A stretch of 57,974 nucleotides of DNA from Gemmatimonadota bacterium (GTDB lineage: Bacteria; Gemmatimonadota; Gemmatimonadetes; Gemmatimonadales; Gemmatimonadaceae), in NCBI GenBank assembly GCA_021413975.1, contig JAIOPJ010000020.1, forward strand, positions 1 to 57,974, read 5' to 3'. Made by a program: the position numbers and the translations under genes. Below, one piece after another: positions 44,467 to 57,046 of this stretch. Every line of letters begins with the position of its first letter. Positions within the stretch are counted from its first letter, which is position 1. Below the pieces are notes generated by a model. That model did no database searches. It worked only from the letters and a program-made list of their open reading frames with translations, and was not told the origin of the DNA.

Positions 44467-45398
44467 GCGTCCGGCGCGTCGAGGAACGCGAGCGCAGCGT
44501 CGAACGTCGGCGCCGGATTCTCGAAGAACGGCATGTGCCCTGCCTCCGGGATCGCCACGACGCGCGCATGCGGTACGAGCGCCGCCGAACGCTCCGCCTC
44601 GGCGAGCGGGATCGCATCCTCGGTGCCGTGGAGCAGCAGCACCGGTGCCTGCACGGCGCGGTAGCGGTCGCGCCAGTCGTAGCCCTCGCGCCGGAGCCGC
44701 GAGGCGACGGTCGCTCCCGTGGGGCTCAAGGCACGCGGCGGCGAGAACGAACGCATCTCCTGATCGTGGAACCAGGCCGCGTACATCGTGCGGCTGTAGT
44801 CGGCGTGCCGCTCGGGGTCGGGCTCGTGCAGCGCGGTGGGGTCGAGGAGCGCGAGCAACGCCTGTTCCTCGGTCGCTCCGCGCCGCCAAAGGTGCTCGAG
44901 GGCGCGCTCGTGCAGCGCGTCGAGCCAGCCGGAGGTCGGCCCGACCGCGTCGAAGGTCACCACGCGCCGCACGCCCAGCGGATCCGCGGCGGCCGCGAGC
45001 AATGCGATCCCGCCGCCCCACGAATGGCCGGCCAGGTCCCACCGCGCGAATCCGAGCGCCTCGCGGAGCGCCGGGACGTCGAGCACGTCGTGCTCCACGC
45101 GGGCGGCGCGCACGCCGGGCGGTGCCTGCGTCTCGCCGCGGCCGCGCTGGTCGTACAGGATGACCTGCCGACCGACGGCGAACGGCGCGAAGGCCGGCCA
45201 GAGCAGGTCGTGTCCGTAGATCATCCCGCCGTTGATCGCGAGCATGGAAGTGGAGCCGGGGACCGGCGGGCTCATCCAGACGGCGAAGTCGAGGCCGCGG
45301 ACCTTCACCGCCCGGCGCGTGAGCGGCGGTGTGCGCGGCCGGGCTCGTCGCCAGTCGAGATAGCGGGCCTTGGCGTCGCTGGCGGGGGGTGAGGACAC
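44463..45398 (-). CDS. Alpha/beta hydrolase (proline-iminopeptidase-like)
   Basis: Serine hydrolase of 311 aa. The nucleophile elbow is AGHSWGGGIALL, the oxyanion region is AINGGMIYGHDLLW, the DQRGRGET motif is the one seen in proline iminopeptidases, and the catalytic histidine is in PEAGHMPFFENP. There is no signal peptide. It overlaps the lipoprotein gene by 4 nt, so both may share a regulator. Peptidase activity is plausible but not demonstrated by motifs. Confidence 0.84.
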   Translation of the reverse strand: MSSPPASDAKARYLDWRRARPRTPPLTRRAVKVRGLDFAVWMSPPVPGSTSMLAINGGMIYGHDLLWPAFAPFAVGRQVILYDQRGRGETQAPPGVRAARVEHDVLDVPALREALGFARWDLAGHSWGGGIALLAAAADPLGVRRVVTFDAVGPTSGWLDALHERALEHLWRRGATEEQALLALLDPTALHEPDPERHADYSRTMYAAWFHDQEMRSFSPPRALSPTGATVASRLRREGYDWRDRYRAVQAPVLLLHGTEDAIPLAEAERSAALVPHARVVAIPEAGHMPFFENPAPTFDAALAFLDAPDA

Positions 45399-45494
45399 GG
45401 GGGCGGGCGAGGGACGCAGAGGGTGCTCGAAGAGCGAAGCGGAGACGGAAACCTAAGCGCGCCAGCCTCGTGGAAGCTCAGGGAGTGGGCGCCC

Positions 45495-45523
45495 TTGATA
45501 TAGGGGAGGGGGGTATATAGACT
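45495..45523 (+). promoter_or_regulatory. copA promoter with CsoR/RcnR-like operator
   Basis: An operator-like element lies at 45498-45518: ATATA, then an 11-nt G-tract (GGGGAGGGGGG), then TATAT. A TTGATA at 45495-45500 and TAGACT at 45518-45523, 17 nt apart, form a plausible promoter that the operator overlaps. AT-rich arms around a G-run are typical of CsoR/RcnR-family sites, which release DNA when Cu(I) or Ni(II) binds. The copA ATG is about 40 bp downstream. No CsoR gene is visible in this window. Confidence 0.6.
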
Positions 45524-45564
45524 CAGGGTCACGGAACGTGCATCTCCCTGCTCGTGAAGACCCC

Positions 45565-47841
<2,277 letters not shown>

Positions 47842-47966
47842 GTGGTGCGCGCGGTGGGGCCTGGCCGGGCAGTGAAGGGCGGTCAGGTGTTCGCCTACAG
47901 CGAGGACGCATTCGCCTGATGGTAGCTCGCGTCCAGCCCCCGCACTATTGTCTGAGGGAACCCTCC

Positions 47967-48314
47967 ATGCGCCGAGCCCTTCGGATCGTCCTCGCGTCGT
48001 TGTCCGTGGTCAGCCTCGCCTTCGCGATGCTGGTCGCCTCGGGCTATGACTGCTCGGCGGTCGCGGCTCCAGCGAGCATGACGACCGGTTCCGTGCACGG
48101 GACCGCGCACGACTGCGGCGATCCTGGACCGACCGCACCGGCGCCCGGGCATCACGACTGCAAGATGCTCGGCTCCTGCGCGACCGTGTCGCTCTCCGCG
48201 ACGGTGCTCGCCGACGCCGGGGTCGGGGCACCGCAAGTCCGTCCCGACGTCGACAACGACTCCCGTCCGAGCGACGTCCTCCGCGCGCCCGTCGCGCCGC
48301 CTCCTCGAGCCTGA
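47967..48314 (+). CDS. Small secreted Cys/His-rich protein of the copper block
   Basis: Not a recognised family. 115 aa with an N-terminal hydrophobic signal (about residues 5-25), then a short region with four cysteines (in YDCSA, HDCGD, HHDCK, LGSC) and four histidines, then a Pro/Ala-rich tail. A ribosome-binding-like GAGGGAA lies before the ATG. The position between copA and cusC suggests a periplasmic metal carrier or sensor; a CusF-type protein is otherwise absent here. Small proteins of this kind beside cus genes are seen elsewhere but are poorly studied. Confidence 0.65.
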   Translation: MRRALRIVLASLSVVSLAFAMLVASGYDCSAVAAPASMTTGSVHGTAHDCGDPGPTAPAPGHHDCKMLGSCATVSLSATVLADAGVGAPQVRPDVDNDSRPSDVLRAPVAPPPRA

Positions 48315-48413
48315 GCGTCCCTGGCCGCCTCACGAGTCGAGGCGGCCGCGCGCCGAGTGCGCGCCGGTGACCCCCACCGTGGCGGGTCGCGTTCCGGCAC
48401 AGAGGATCCACAC

Positions 48414-49763
48414 ATGCATGTCGCCCTGACGGGACCCCGGTCCTGTTCATTCGTCCTGTTCGCGGTCATCGGTGCAGCGATCCTGCTGCCGCGCGGATCG
48501 TGTGCGCAGGAGCCATCCGCGCCTCGCGCGATGGTGCGCGCGCCGCTCTCGCTCGCCGACGTCTACTCGGCCGTCGATCGCGGCAGCCCGCGCATCCGCG
48601 CGGCCGCGGCTCTCGCGCGCGCGGCAGGGGCGCGCGTCCCGGGTGCGGAACGCCCGCCCGATCCGACGCTGCAGTTCGGCTTCATGAACTACATGCTGCC
48701 CGACCTGAGCGCCGACGCGGCGCTGGGCATGCGCCAATGGCAACTGATGCAGATGTTGCCCTTGCCGGGGAAGCTCGCCGCGTCCGGTGCCGCCGCCCGG
48801 TCGCGCACCGCGGCGGCGGAGCAGCGGGTCATGGAGGTCCGACTCTCGGCCCGCGCCGTTGCCGCGATGGCGTTCGTGGAGCGATGGGGGGCGGAACGGC
48901 AGGCCGAGATCGCGATCGAGACGCGGCGACTCCTCGAGGACGCGTCGGCGGTGGCGTCGTCGATGTACCGCGTGGGCGAAGGGCGTCAGGTGGACGTGCT
49001 CCGCTCGCAGGTGGAGATCGCGCGGATGGATGAGGAGGTGGTGCGCATGCGCGCCATGGGCGACGCGGCGCTCGCCAGGCTCGCCGCGGCCGCCGATCTC
49101 CCGATGGATTCGATGGCCGGCCCCCCGGTGCTGCCGAAGCTGCCCGACTCGCTGCCCGCGCTGGACTCGCTCGTCGGCATGGCGATCGCCACGCGACCGA
49201 TGCTCGCCGCCGGTGTCGCCGACGTCGACGCCGCGTCGGCCGGCGTGAAGCTCGCGGCGCGCGAGCGATGGCCCGATGCGCAGGTGGGTCTCCAGTTCGG
49301 GAGTCGTGGCGGTCCCATGGGGACCGATCGGATGGGGAGCCTCATGGTCGGCGCGTCGATCCCGATCTGGGCGCGGTCGCGGCAGTCGGCCGTGCGCGAG
49401 GAGTCGATCGCCATGCGCGAGATGGCCGAGTCCGACCTCCTCGCCATGCGCGCGGACACACGAGGGCGGGTGGGCGAGCTGCATACGTCCATCGCGAGCA
49501 GCCGCCGACTCGCGGTGCTCTATCGCACGGCCGTCCTCCCGCAGGCCGATGCCGCCGCGGCCTCGTCGGTCACCTCGTACCGCGCGGGGACCGTGGACTT
49601 CATGACGGTGGTGGAGAATCGCATGACCGTGAACGGATACCGCCAGGAGCTGATCGCGCTCGAGGTGGCGGAGGCGATCGCGTGGGTGGAGCTCGAGATG
49701 CTGCTCGGGCGCCGGCTCCTCGCGACCGACGGGACCCGACTCGCACCGGGAGGCGCACGCTGA
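48414..49763 (+). CDS. cusC: TolC-family outer-membrane channel (CusC-like)
   Basis: Outer-membrane exit duct of the copper efflux pump, 449 aa. A signal peptide precedes the mature protein; the family's repeated coiled-coil and beta segments are visible as PLSLADVYSAVDRGSPRIRA and the second-repeat region ARERWPDAQVGLQFG. No lipobox cysteine is seen after the signal, unlike E. coli CusC. The ATG at 48414 follows AGAGGA at 48401-48406. It shares one base with the adaptor start (TGATG), confirming one operon. Confidence 0.88.
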   Translation: MHVALTGPRSCSFVLFAVIGAAILLPRGSCAQEPSAPRAMVRAPLSLADVYSAVDRGSPRIRAAAALARAAGARVPGAERPPDPTLQFGFMNYMLPDLSADAALGMRQWQLMQMLPLPGKLAASGAAARSRTAAAEQRVMEVRLSARAVAAMAFVERWGAERQAEIAIETRRLLEDASAVASSMYRVGEGRQVDVLRSQVEIARMDEEVVRMRAMGDAALARLAAAADLPMDSMAGPPVLPKLPDSLPALDSLVGMAIATRPMLAAGVADVDAASAGVKLAARERWPDAQVGLQFGSRGGPMGTDRMGSLMVGASIPIWARSRQSAVREESIAMREMAESDLLAMRADTRGRVGELHTSIASSRRLAVLYRTAVLPQADAAAASSVTSYRAGTVDFMTVVENRMTVNGYRQELIALEVAEAIAWVELEMLLGRRLLATDGTRLAPGGAR

Positions 49764-51055
49764 TGGACACCGAACGTGATACGACGCCGTCCAAGCATGC
49801 CGACGATGCGGTATTCGGCGGGCGCGCGATGGGAACGGCCGGGCGCTGGTGGCGCGGGGTGATCGCCCTCGCGGTGCTCTCGGCGGCGGTCTTCGTCGCC
49901 TGGTATGCCTCACGCGACGGTGGCCCGAGCGCGGAGCCGGGCGGGCATGTGCACGGAGCCGCGGCCGGCGCCGGCGCGGGGGAACCGGTGATGCTCGACG
50001 CCGAGCAGGCGCGGCGCATCGGCGTGACCTACGCGACGGTGGAGCGCACCGTGCTCCGGCAGGAGGTGCGCACGGTGGCGCAGGTGACGTTCGACGAGAC
50101 GCGCGTGCGCACGGTGAGCATGAAGTTCGACGGGTGGGTGGACCGCCTGCACGTGGACTTCACCGGCATGGAGGTGCGCGCGGGCGAGTCATTGCTCTCG
50201 ACCTACTCGCCGATGCTCACGAGCGCGGAACAGGAACTCGTGGTGGCTGCGAAGCTCGTGCGCGACCTGTCGGCCGCCGACGAGGTCCAACGACGCAGCG
50301 CACAGGAGATGTTGCTGTCCGCGCGCCAGCGACTGCTCAACTGGGATGTGCCGCAGGCCGAGGTGGAACGCGTGGAGCGGACCGGTGAGGTGCCGCGCAC
50401 GCTGGTGATCCGCACACCGTACTCCGGCGTGATCGCCGAGAAGCTCGTGACCGAGGGACAGCGGATCATGGCCGGCGATCCGCTCTACCGCATCGCCGAT
50501 CTCTCGGTGGTGTGGGTCGAGGGGGAGGTGTTCGAGCGGGACCTCCCGCTGGTGCGGATCGGGCAGACGGTGGAGATCGAACTCGAAGCCCGCCCGGGGA
50601 CGACACGGCGGGGTCGCGTGGTGTTCCTCCAGCCCACGGTGAGCGCCGAGACGCGCACGGTCCGTCTGAGGGTCGCGCTCGACAACGCCAATGGTGAACT
50701 GAAGCCGGGGATGTATGCGACGGTGCGGATCGCCTCGGTCGGCGACGTCGCGGTGCTCAACGTCCCCCGTTCGGCGGTGCTCTCGACCGGGCGTCGCGAT
50801 CTCGTCTTCGTCCGGCGCGCCGACGGTATGCTCGAGCCGCGCGACATCGTGCACGGGATCGCGACCGACGACCGCGTGGAGGTCCGCTCGGGGCTGCGCG
50901 CGGGCGAGACGGTCGTGGCGTCGGCGACGTTCCTGATCGACGCCGAGTCGAACCTCGGTTCGGCGCTGGGCGGCATGGGCGGGATGCCGGGCATGGATGT
51001 GACCAGTCCGCCGACGAAGGCGCCGCCGATGCCCGGCATGAAGCACGATCAGTGA
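49763..51055 (+). CDS. cusB: RND efflux adaptor (CusB-like)
   Basis: Periplasmic adaptor joining CusA to the outer-membrane channel, 430 aa. An anchor helix (about residues 32-50) is followed by His-containing GGHVHGA, the lipoyl/beta-barrel region (VDRLHVDFTGMEVRAGESL) with only a short coiled-coil, PLYRIADLSVVWVEGEV, and a Met-rich end (GGMGGMPGMDV and MPGMKHDQ) that could bind Cu(I). Overlaps cusC by one base and lies 10 bp before cusA. The Met/His segments support copper or silver as substrate. Confidence 0.9.
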   Translation: MDTERDTTPSKHADDAVFGGRAMGTAGRWWRGVIALAVLSAAVFVAWYASRDGGPSAEPGGHVHGAAAGAGAGEPVMLDAEQARRIGVTYATVERTVLRQEVRTVAQVTFDETRVRTVSMKFDGWVDRLHVDFTGMEVRAGESLLSTYSPMLTSAEQELVVAAKLVRDLSAADEVQRRSAQEMLLSARQRLLNWDVPQAEVERVERTGEVPRTLVIRTPYSGVIAEKLVTEGQRIMAGDPLYRIADLSVVWVEGEVFERDLPLVRIGQTVEIELEARPGTTRRGRVVFLQPTVSAETRTVRLRVALDNANGELKPGMYATVRIASVGDVAVLNVPRSAVLSTGRRDLVFVRRADGMLEPRDIVHGIATDDRVEVRSGLRAGETVVASATFLIDAESNLGSALGGMGGMPGMDVTSPPTKAPPMPGMKHDQ

Positions 51056-51065
51056 GGAACCGGCC

Positions 51066-54000
51066 ATGCTGAGACGGATCATCGAATGGTCGGTGCGGAA
51101 CCGGTTCCTCGTGGCGCTCCTCACGGTGGCGGCGATGGTCGCCGGCGTGATCGCCGTGCGCGCCACGCCGCTCGAAGCGCTCCCCGACCTGAGCGACGTG
51201 CAGGTGATCGTCCAGACCGAGTACAGCGAGCAGGCGCCGAGGATCGTGGAGGACCAGGTCACGTATCCGATCGCGGCGGAGATGCTCAAGGTCCCCGGCG
51301 CGCGCGTGGTGCGGGGCTATTCCTATTTCGGCGTCTCGTTCGTCTACGTGATCTTCGACGACGGGACCGACCTGTACTGGGCGCGCAGTCGCGTGCTCGA
51401 GTACCTGAACGGATTGAAGGGTCGGTTGCCCGCGACCGTGTCGCCGACGCTCGGTCCCGACGCGACCGGGCTCGGCTGGGTCTATCAGTACGCACTCGAG
51501 GACACGACCGGGCGCATGAGCCTCGCCGACCTGCGCGCGCTGCAGGACTGGTCGCTGCGGTACGAGCTCACGGCGGTCCCCGGGGTCTCCGAGGTCGCCA
51601 CGATCGGCGGGTTCGAGAAGCAGTACCAGGTGGATCTCGATCCAGCCAAGCTGCTCGGCTACGGGATCCCCGTGCCGCGAGTGATGCAGGCGATCCAGAA
51701 CGCGAACGCCGACATCGGCGCGATGGTCCTCGAGCTCTCCGAGCGCGAGTACATGGTGCGGGGGCTCGGCTATCTCCGGTCGATCTCGGACATCGAGAAC
51801 GTGGTCGTGGGCGCGACGGCCGCCGGCACGCCGATCCGCGTGGCCGAACTCGGTCAGGTGAACGTGGGGCCCGCGGTGCGGCGCGGCGTCGCCGAACTCG
51901 ACGGCCGCGGCGATGCGGTGGGGGCGATCGTCGTGATGCGCTTCGGGCAGAACGCGCTCACGACCATCGAGCTGGTGAAGGCGCGACTCGCGGCCTTGGC
52001 CCCGGGCCTGCCGCCCGGGGTGATCATCCGGCCGATGTACGACCGGAGCGACCTGATCGTTCGCGCGATCGAGAACCTGCGCGGCAAGCTGTTCGAGGAG
52101 AGCCTCGTGGTGGCGCTGGTCTGCCTCATCTTCCTCCTGCACGCGCGTTCGGCGCTCGTCGCGATCCTCACGTTGCCGGTGGGGATCCTCATGGCCTTCC
52201 TCGCCATGCGCTACGTGGGCGTCGGCGCCGACATCATGTCGCTCGGCGGGATCGCGATCGCGATCGGAGCGATGATCGACGCGGCGATCGTGATGATCGA
52301 GAACCTGCACAAGCACCTGGAGCGCGCGGTCGACGCGCACGAGCGCGCATCGGGCCGCGCATCGGGCGGCGATGCCGCCGGCGTGCCGGCCACTCCGCCG
52401 TCCCGATGGCTCGACACCGGCGTGCTGTCGGTGGGGGAGCGCTGGCGCGTGGTGGTCGCGGCGGCGCAGGAGGTGGGGCCGGCGCTCTTCTTCTCGCTCT
52501 TGATCATCACCGTCTCGTTCCTGCCGGTGTTCTCGCTCGAAGGGCAGGAGGGGCGGCTCTTCCGCCCGCTCGCCTACACCAAGACCTTCGCCATGGCGGC
52601 GGCGAGCCTGCTCTCGGTCACGCTCGTGCCGGTCGCGATGGGGGTGCTCGTGCGCGGCCGGATCCACCGGGAGGCGGCGAACCCGGTGAACCGGTTCCTC
52701 ATGCGGGCCTACCGTCCGCTCATCACCTTCGTGCTCGGGCATCGCTGGCCGGTGATCGGCGCGGCGGTCGTGGCGCTCATCCTCACCTGGATCCCCTGGT
52801 CGCGCACCGGGAGCGAGTTCATGCCGGTGCTCGAGGAGGGCACGATCCTCTTCATGCCGACGACGCTCCCGGGCGTGAGCGTGGCGCGGGCGCGCGAGAT
52901 CCTGCGCATCCAGGACGGCATCCTGCGCGGGTTCCCCGAGGTGGAGCATGTGTGGGGCAAGAGCGGGCGCGCCAACACGGCGACCGATCCGGCGGGATTC
53001 GACATGTTCGAGACGACGATCACGCTCAAGCCCCGTGCGCAATGGCGCCCGGGGATGACCTACGACGCCCTCGTGGCCGCGATGGACTCGGCGGTGAAGC
53101 TGCCCGGCATCACGAACGCGTGGACCATGCCGATCAAGGGACGGAACGACATGCTCGCGACCGGCATCCGCACGCCGGTCGGCATCAAGGTGTTCGGTCC
53201 CGACCTGGCGGAGCTGGAGCGGATAGGCCGCGAGGTCGAGAGCGCGGTGCGCATGGTGCCGGGTACGCGCAGCGTGTTCGCCGAGCGCGCGATGGGCGGC
53301 TACTACCTCGACATCGACATCGACCGACGCGCGGCCGCGCGGCACGGACTCAACGTCGGCGACGTGCAGGCGGTGATCGCGACCGCGGTGGGCGGCATGA
53401 CCATCACGCAGACCGTCGAGGGGCGGCAGCGGTTCGGCGTGCGCGTGCGCTATCCGCAGGAGCTGCGCGATACTCCCGAACGGCTCGGGTCCGTGCTCGT
53501 CCCCGTCGCACACGGCGCGGCGCAGGTCCCGCTGGGCCAGATCGCCCGCATCACCTCGGTGGCGGGCCCGATGGTGGTGCGCACCGAGGGCGCGGTGCCG
53601 ACCGCGTGGGTCTATGTCGACGTCACCGGCCGCGACATCGGCCGCTACGTCGCCGATGCGCAGCGCGAGGTCGGCGCACGCGTGACGATCCCCACGGGCT
53701 ATTCCCTCGTGTGGAGCGGACAGTACGAGTACATGCAGCGCGCCAAGGCGAAGATGCGGCTCGTCATCCCGGCGACGCTGCTGCTCATCTTCCTCCTGCT
53801 CTACTTCAACTTCAGGAGCGTGCCCGAAGCGTTGATCGTCATGCTCTCGCTGCCGTTCGCGCTCGTCGGAGGGATCTGGTTCCTCTGGGCGCTGGGGTAC
53901 GACTGGTCGGTGGCGGTCGCGATCGGGTTCATCGCGCTCGCCGGCGTGGCGGCGGAGACCGGCGTGATCATGCTCATCTATCTCGACCACGCCTGGGCGG

Positions 54001-54281
54001 CCCGCTGCGCCGAGGGGTCGCGACCGACGCTGCGCGACCTCTATGACGCGGTGATGGAAGGGGCCGTGGAGCGCGTGCGCCCGAAGATGATGACCGTCAC
54101 GGCGATTATGGGCGGACTCCTGCCGATCCTCTGGGGCAGCGGGGCCGGCGGCACCGTGATGCGACGCATCGCGGCGCCGATGATCGGCGGAATGGTGTCG
54201 AGCACGCTGCTCACGTTGCTCGTCATCCCCGCCATCTATTCACTCTGGAAGGAGCACACACTCGGCGCGAAGGCCGATTAG
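51066..54281 (+). CDS. cusA: Heavy-metal RND efflux pump (CusA-like)
   Basis: Proton-driven inner-membrane pump, 1071 aa. The helix-4 region [26 protein letters not shown] has the proton-relay aspartate of the HME subfamily, and the helix-10 region [17 protein letters not shown] the matching glutamate; [14 protein letters not shown] supplies the lysine. Several methionines in the periplasmic domains fit the metal relay of CusA. A Pro/Ala-rich insertion sits after helix 4 (residues about 420-455). Last gene of the copper operon. Confidence 0.93.
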   Translation: MLRRIIEWSVRNRFLVALLTVAAMVAGVIAVRATPLEALPDLSDVQVIVQTEYSEQAPRIVEDQVTYPIAAEMLKVPGARVVRGYSYFGVSFVYVIFDDGTDLYWARSRVLEYLNGLKGRLPATVSPTLGPDATGLGWVYQYALEDTTGRMSLADLRALQDWSLRYELTAVPGVSEVATIGGFEKQYQVDLDPAKLLGYGIPVPRVMQAIQNANADIGAMVLELSEREYMVRGLGYLRSISDIENVVVGATAAGTPIRVAELGQVNVGPAVRRGVAELDGRGDAVGAIVVMRFGQNALTTIELVKARLAALAPGLPPGVIIRPMYDRSDLIVRAIENLRGKLFEESLVVALVCLIFLLHARSALVAILTLPVGILMAFLAMRYVGVGADIMSLGGIAIAIGAMIDAAIVMIENLHKHLERAVDAHERASGRASGGDAAGVPATPPSRWLDTGVLSVGERWRVVVAAAQEVGPALFFSLLIITVSFLPVFSLEGQEGRLFRPLAYTKTFAMAAASLLSVTLVPVAMGVLVRGRIHREAANPVNRFLMRAYRPLITFVLGHRWPVIGAAVVALILTWIPWSRTGSEFMPVLEEGTILFMPTTLPGVSVARAREILRIQDGILRGFPEVEHVWGKSGRANTATDPAGFDMFETTITLKPRAQWRPGMTYDALVAAMDSAVKLPGITNAWTMPIKGRNDMLATGIRTPVGIKVFGPDLAELERIGREVESAVRMVPGTRSVFAERAMGGYYLDIDIDRRAAARHGLNVGDVQAVIATAVGGMTITQTVEGRQRFGVRVRYPQELRDTPERLGSVLVPVAHGAAQVPLGQIARITSVAGPMVVRTEGAVPTAWVYVDVTGRDIGRYVADAQREVGARVTIPTGYSLVWSGQYEYMQRAKAKMRLVIPATLLLIFLLLYFNFRSVPEALIVMLSLPFALVGGIWFLWALGYDWSVAVAIGFIALAGVAAETGVIMLIYLDHAWAARCAEGSRPTLRDLYDAVMEGAVERVRPKMMTVTAIMGGLLPILWGSGAGGTVMRRIAAPMIGGMVSSTLLTLLVIPAIYSLWKEHTLGAKAD

Positions 54282-54291
54282 GATTCACTGC

Positions 54292-55341
54292 ATGCAACTC
54301 GGCATCTACACCTTCGCGGAAGCGACCCCCGACGCCAAGTCCGGCTACCTGATCCCACCCGAGCAGCGGCTCGCGAACCTCATGGAAGAGGTCGCCCTCG
54401 CCGACGAAGTGGGGCTCGACGTCTTCGGCATCGGCGAGCATCATCGCGCCGACTACGTCGTGTCGACCCCGGCGGTGGTGCTCGCGGCCGCAGCGATGCG
54501 CTCCAAGCGCATCCGCCTCACGAGTGCGGTGACGGTGCTCAGTTCCGACGACCCCGTCCGCGTCTTCCAGGAGTATTCCACGGTCGACCTGCTGAGCCAC
54601 GGCCGCGCCGAGATCATGGCCGGGCGAGGGTCGTTCATCGAGTCGTTCCCGCTGTTCGGGTACGACCTGCACGACTACGACACCCTGTTCACCGAGAAGC
54701 TCGAGCTCCTGCTCAAGCTACGTGCGGATGAACGCGTGACCTGGCAGGGGCAGCATCGCGCAGCGCTCAAGGACCAGCCGGTCTTCCCGCGTCCGGTCCA
54801 GCGTCCGATCCCGGTGTGGGTCGCCGTCGGCGGCACGCCGCAGTCGGTGGTGCGCGCCGCGACGCTCGGCCTGCCCATGGCGCTCGCGATCATCGGCGGC
54901 GGGCCGGAACGGTTCAAACCGTTCGTCGATCTCTATCGCGAGACGTGGGCGAAGGCCGGGCATGACGCCGCCACGCTCCAGGTGAGCATCAACTCGCACG
55001 GCTTCCTCGCCGACACCGATTCCGCCGCCGCCGAGGCGGCCTTCCCTCCGTACATGTCGCAGATGGGGAAGATCGGTCGCGAGCGCGGCTGGCCGCCGCC
55101 CACGCGGCGGCAGTTCGACGCCGAGATCTCCGGGCAGGGGGCGCTCTTCGTCGGTGGGCCCCAGCGCGTGATCGACAAGCTCCTCTGGGAGCACGAGCTC
55201 TTCGGGCACACCCGCGCGCTCATCCAGTTCAGCGTGGGTTCCATGCCGCACGACCAGATGCTGCGCGCGATCGAGCTGTACGGGACCGTGGTCGCGCCCG
55301 CGGTCCGCAAGGCGCTCGGCGTGAGCAGCGTGGCCGCGTGA
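54292..55341 (+). CDS. LLM-class (luciferase-like) flavin-dependent oxidoreductase
   Basis: Predicted FMN- or F420-dependent monooxygenase-type enzyme, 349 aa. The TIM-barrel family is shown by [25 protein letters not shown] and [17 protein letters not shown]. Subgroup and substrate cannot be assigned. It begins 10 bp after cusA, so it may be read through from the copper operon, though there is no obvious functional link. An SulP gene follows after 28 bp. Confidence 0.87.
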   Translation: MQLGIYTFAEATPDAKSGYLIPPEQRLANLMEEVALADEVGLDVFGIGEHHRADYVVSTPAVVLAAAAMRSKRIRLTSAVTVLSSDDPVRVFQEYSTVDLLSHGRAEIMAGRGSFIESFPLFGYDLHDYDTLFTEKLELLLKLRADERVTWQGQHRAALKDQPVFPRPVQRPIPVWVAVGGTPQSVVRAATLGLPMALAIIGGGPERFKPFVDLYRETWAKAGHDAATLQVSINSHGFLADTDSAAAEAAFPPYMSQMGKIGRERGWPPPTRRQFDAEISGQGALFVGGPQRVIDKLLWEHELFGHTRALIQFSVGSMPHDQMLRAIELYGTVVAPAVRKALGVSSVAA

Positions 55342-55369
55342 CCGCTCCCGGGCCCGGGGGGCCCTGCTG

Positions 55370-57046
55370 ATGCTCGTCCCCAAGCTCGTCTCCACGCTCA
55401 AGGGCTACACCCGTACGCAGTTCATCGCCGACCTGACGGCTGGCGTGATCGTCGGCATCGTCGCGCTCCCGCTCGCGATCGCCTTCGCCATCGCGAGCGG
55501 CGTGACGCCCGACCGCGGACTCTGGACCGCGATCGTCGCCGGCTTCCTGATCTCCGCGCTCGGCGGCTCCCGCGTGCAGATCGGCGGGCCCACCGGCGCC
55601 TTCGTGGTGATCGTCTACGGCATCGTGCATCAGTACGGCGTGGACGGGTTGATCGTCGCGACGCTCATGGCGGGTGTCATCCTCGTGGCGATGGGGCTGC
55701 TGCGATTCGGCTCGGCGATCAAGTTCATCCCGCACCCGCTCGTCGTCGGTTTCACCAGCGGCATCGCGCTCATCATCTTCTCCGGCCAGGTGAAGGACTT
55801 CCTCGGCCTGCAGATGGGGATCGTGCCGCCGGAGTTCGTGCAGAAGTGGGAGTCGTACGCCGGCGCGATCGGCAGCGTGTCGGGACCCGCGCTCGCGGTG
55901 GCGCTGGTGGCGCTCGCGATCGTGATCTGGTGGCCGCGCATCTCGACCAAGGTGCCGAGTCCGTTCGTGGCCCTCGTCGTGACGACCGTCGCGGCCAAGT
56001 GGCTCGCGTTGCCGGTGGAGACGATCGGCAGCCGGTTCGGCGAGATCAGTGCGGCGATCCCGATCCCCACCTTGCCCGCGCTCTCGTTCACGCAGATGAT
56101 GGCGCTCGTGGGGCCGGCCTTCACCATCGCGCTCCTCGGCGGCGTGGAGTCGCTGCTCTCAGCGGTCGTCGCCGACGGCATGATCGGCACGCGCCACCGG
56201 TCCAACATGGAGCTCGTCGGGCAGGGCGTCGCGAACATCGCCAGCGCGCTGGTGGGCGGCATTCCCGCCACCGGTGCACTCGCCCGCACGGCGACGAACG
56301 TGAAGAGCGGAGGCCGCACGCCGGTCGCGGGCATGATCCACGCGGTCACCCTGCTCCTCATCACGCTCTTCTTCGGGAAGTGGGCGGCGCTCATCCCCAT
56401 GGCCACCCTCGCGGCGATCCTCGTGGTCGTCGCCTACAACATGAGCGAGTGGCGCGTGTTCGTGGCCGAGTTCCGCGGCCCGCGCAGCGACCTCGCGGTG
56501 CTCCTCACGACCTTCCTGCTCACCGTGCTCGTGGACCTCACCGTCGCGATCGGCGTGGGGATGGTGATGGCGTCGTTCCTGTTCATGCGGCGCATGTCCG
56601 AGGTCACGGGCGTCACCGAGATCAGCCGCGAGACGGCCGACGAGGCGGAGGCGGACGGCACGTCCGACCCGCGCGTGGCCGCGTTGCCCGGGGAGGTGCA
56701 GGTGTATGCGATCAACGGACCGTTCTTCTTCGGCGCGGCCGACCGGTTCAAGGACGCGCTCGCCGAGGTTGGCTCACGGCCCAAGGTCCTGATCCTGCGA
56801 CTGCGCGACGTGCCCGTGATCGACTCGACGGGACTGCACGCGCTGCACGACGTGGTGAAGCGCAGTCAGCGGGACGGGACGCGCGTGCTGCTCACGGAGG
56901 TGCAGCCGAACGTGCGACGCGTCATCGAACGTTCACTGCTGGGAGAGCTGCTCGGCCCCGGCGCGATCACCGATTCGATGGACGATGCGCTCACGCAGGT
57001 ACGGCTGAGGCCACGTGACTCATCGCGTGTTCCGCCAGTGCCGTGA
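55370..57046 (+). CDS. SulP-family anion transporter with STAS domain
   Basis: Integral membrane transporter of 558 aa for sulfate, bicarbonate or related anions. The transport core has about a dozen helices and contains IVALPLAIAFAIASGV and GPTGAFVVIVYG, both SulP marks. The C-terminal STAS domain (about residues 445-545) has LILRLRDVPVIDSTGLHALHDV. The stop overlaps the convergent GMC oxidoreductase stop by 56 nt. Substrate is not readable. Confidence 0.9.
   Translation: MLVPKLVSTLKGYTRTQFIADLTAGVIVGIVALPLAIAFAIASGVTPDRGLWTAIVAGFLISALGGSRVQIGGPTGAFVVIVYGIVHQYGVDGLIVATLMAGVILVAMGLLRFGSAIKFIPHPLVVGFTSGIALIIFSGQVKDFLGLQMGIVPPEFVQKWESYAGAIGSVSGPALAVALVALAIVIWWPRISTKVPSPFVALVVTTVAAKWLALPVETIGSRFGEISAAIPIPTLPALSFTQMMALVGPAFTIALLGGVESLLSAVVADGMIGTRHRSNMELVGQGVANIASALVGGIPATGALARTATNVKSGGRTPVAGMIHAVTLLLITLFFGKWAALIPMATLAAILVVVAYNMSEWRVFVAEFRGPRSDLAVLLTTFLLTVLVDLTVAIGVGMVMASFLFMRRMSEVTGVTEISRETADEAEADGTSDPRVAALPGEVQVYAINGPFFFGAADRFKDALAEVGSRPKVLILRLRDVPVIDSTGLHALHDVVKRSQRDGTRVLLTEVQPNVRRVIERSLLGELLGPGAITDSMDDALTQVRLRPRDSSRVPPVP

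Noticed and set aside
50757..53990. 1077-codon open frame antisense to cusB/cusA
   Set aside because: It mirrors the codon bias of the sense genes in a very GC-rich genome; its product is rich in Arg, His, Glu and Asp with no domain. Sense frames carry clear CusA motifs.
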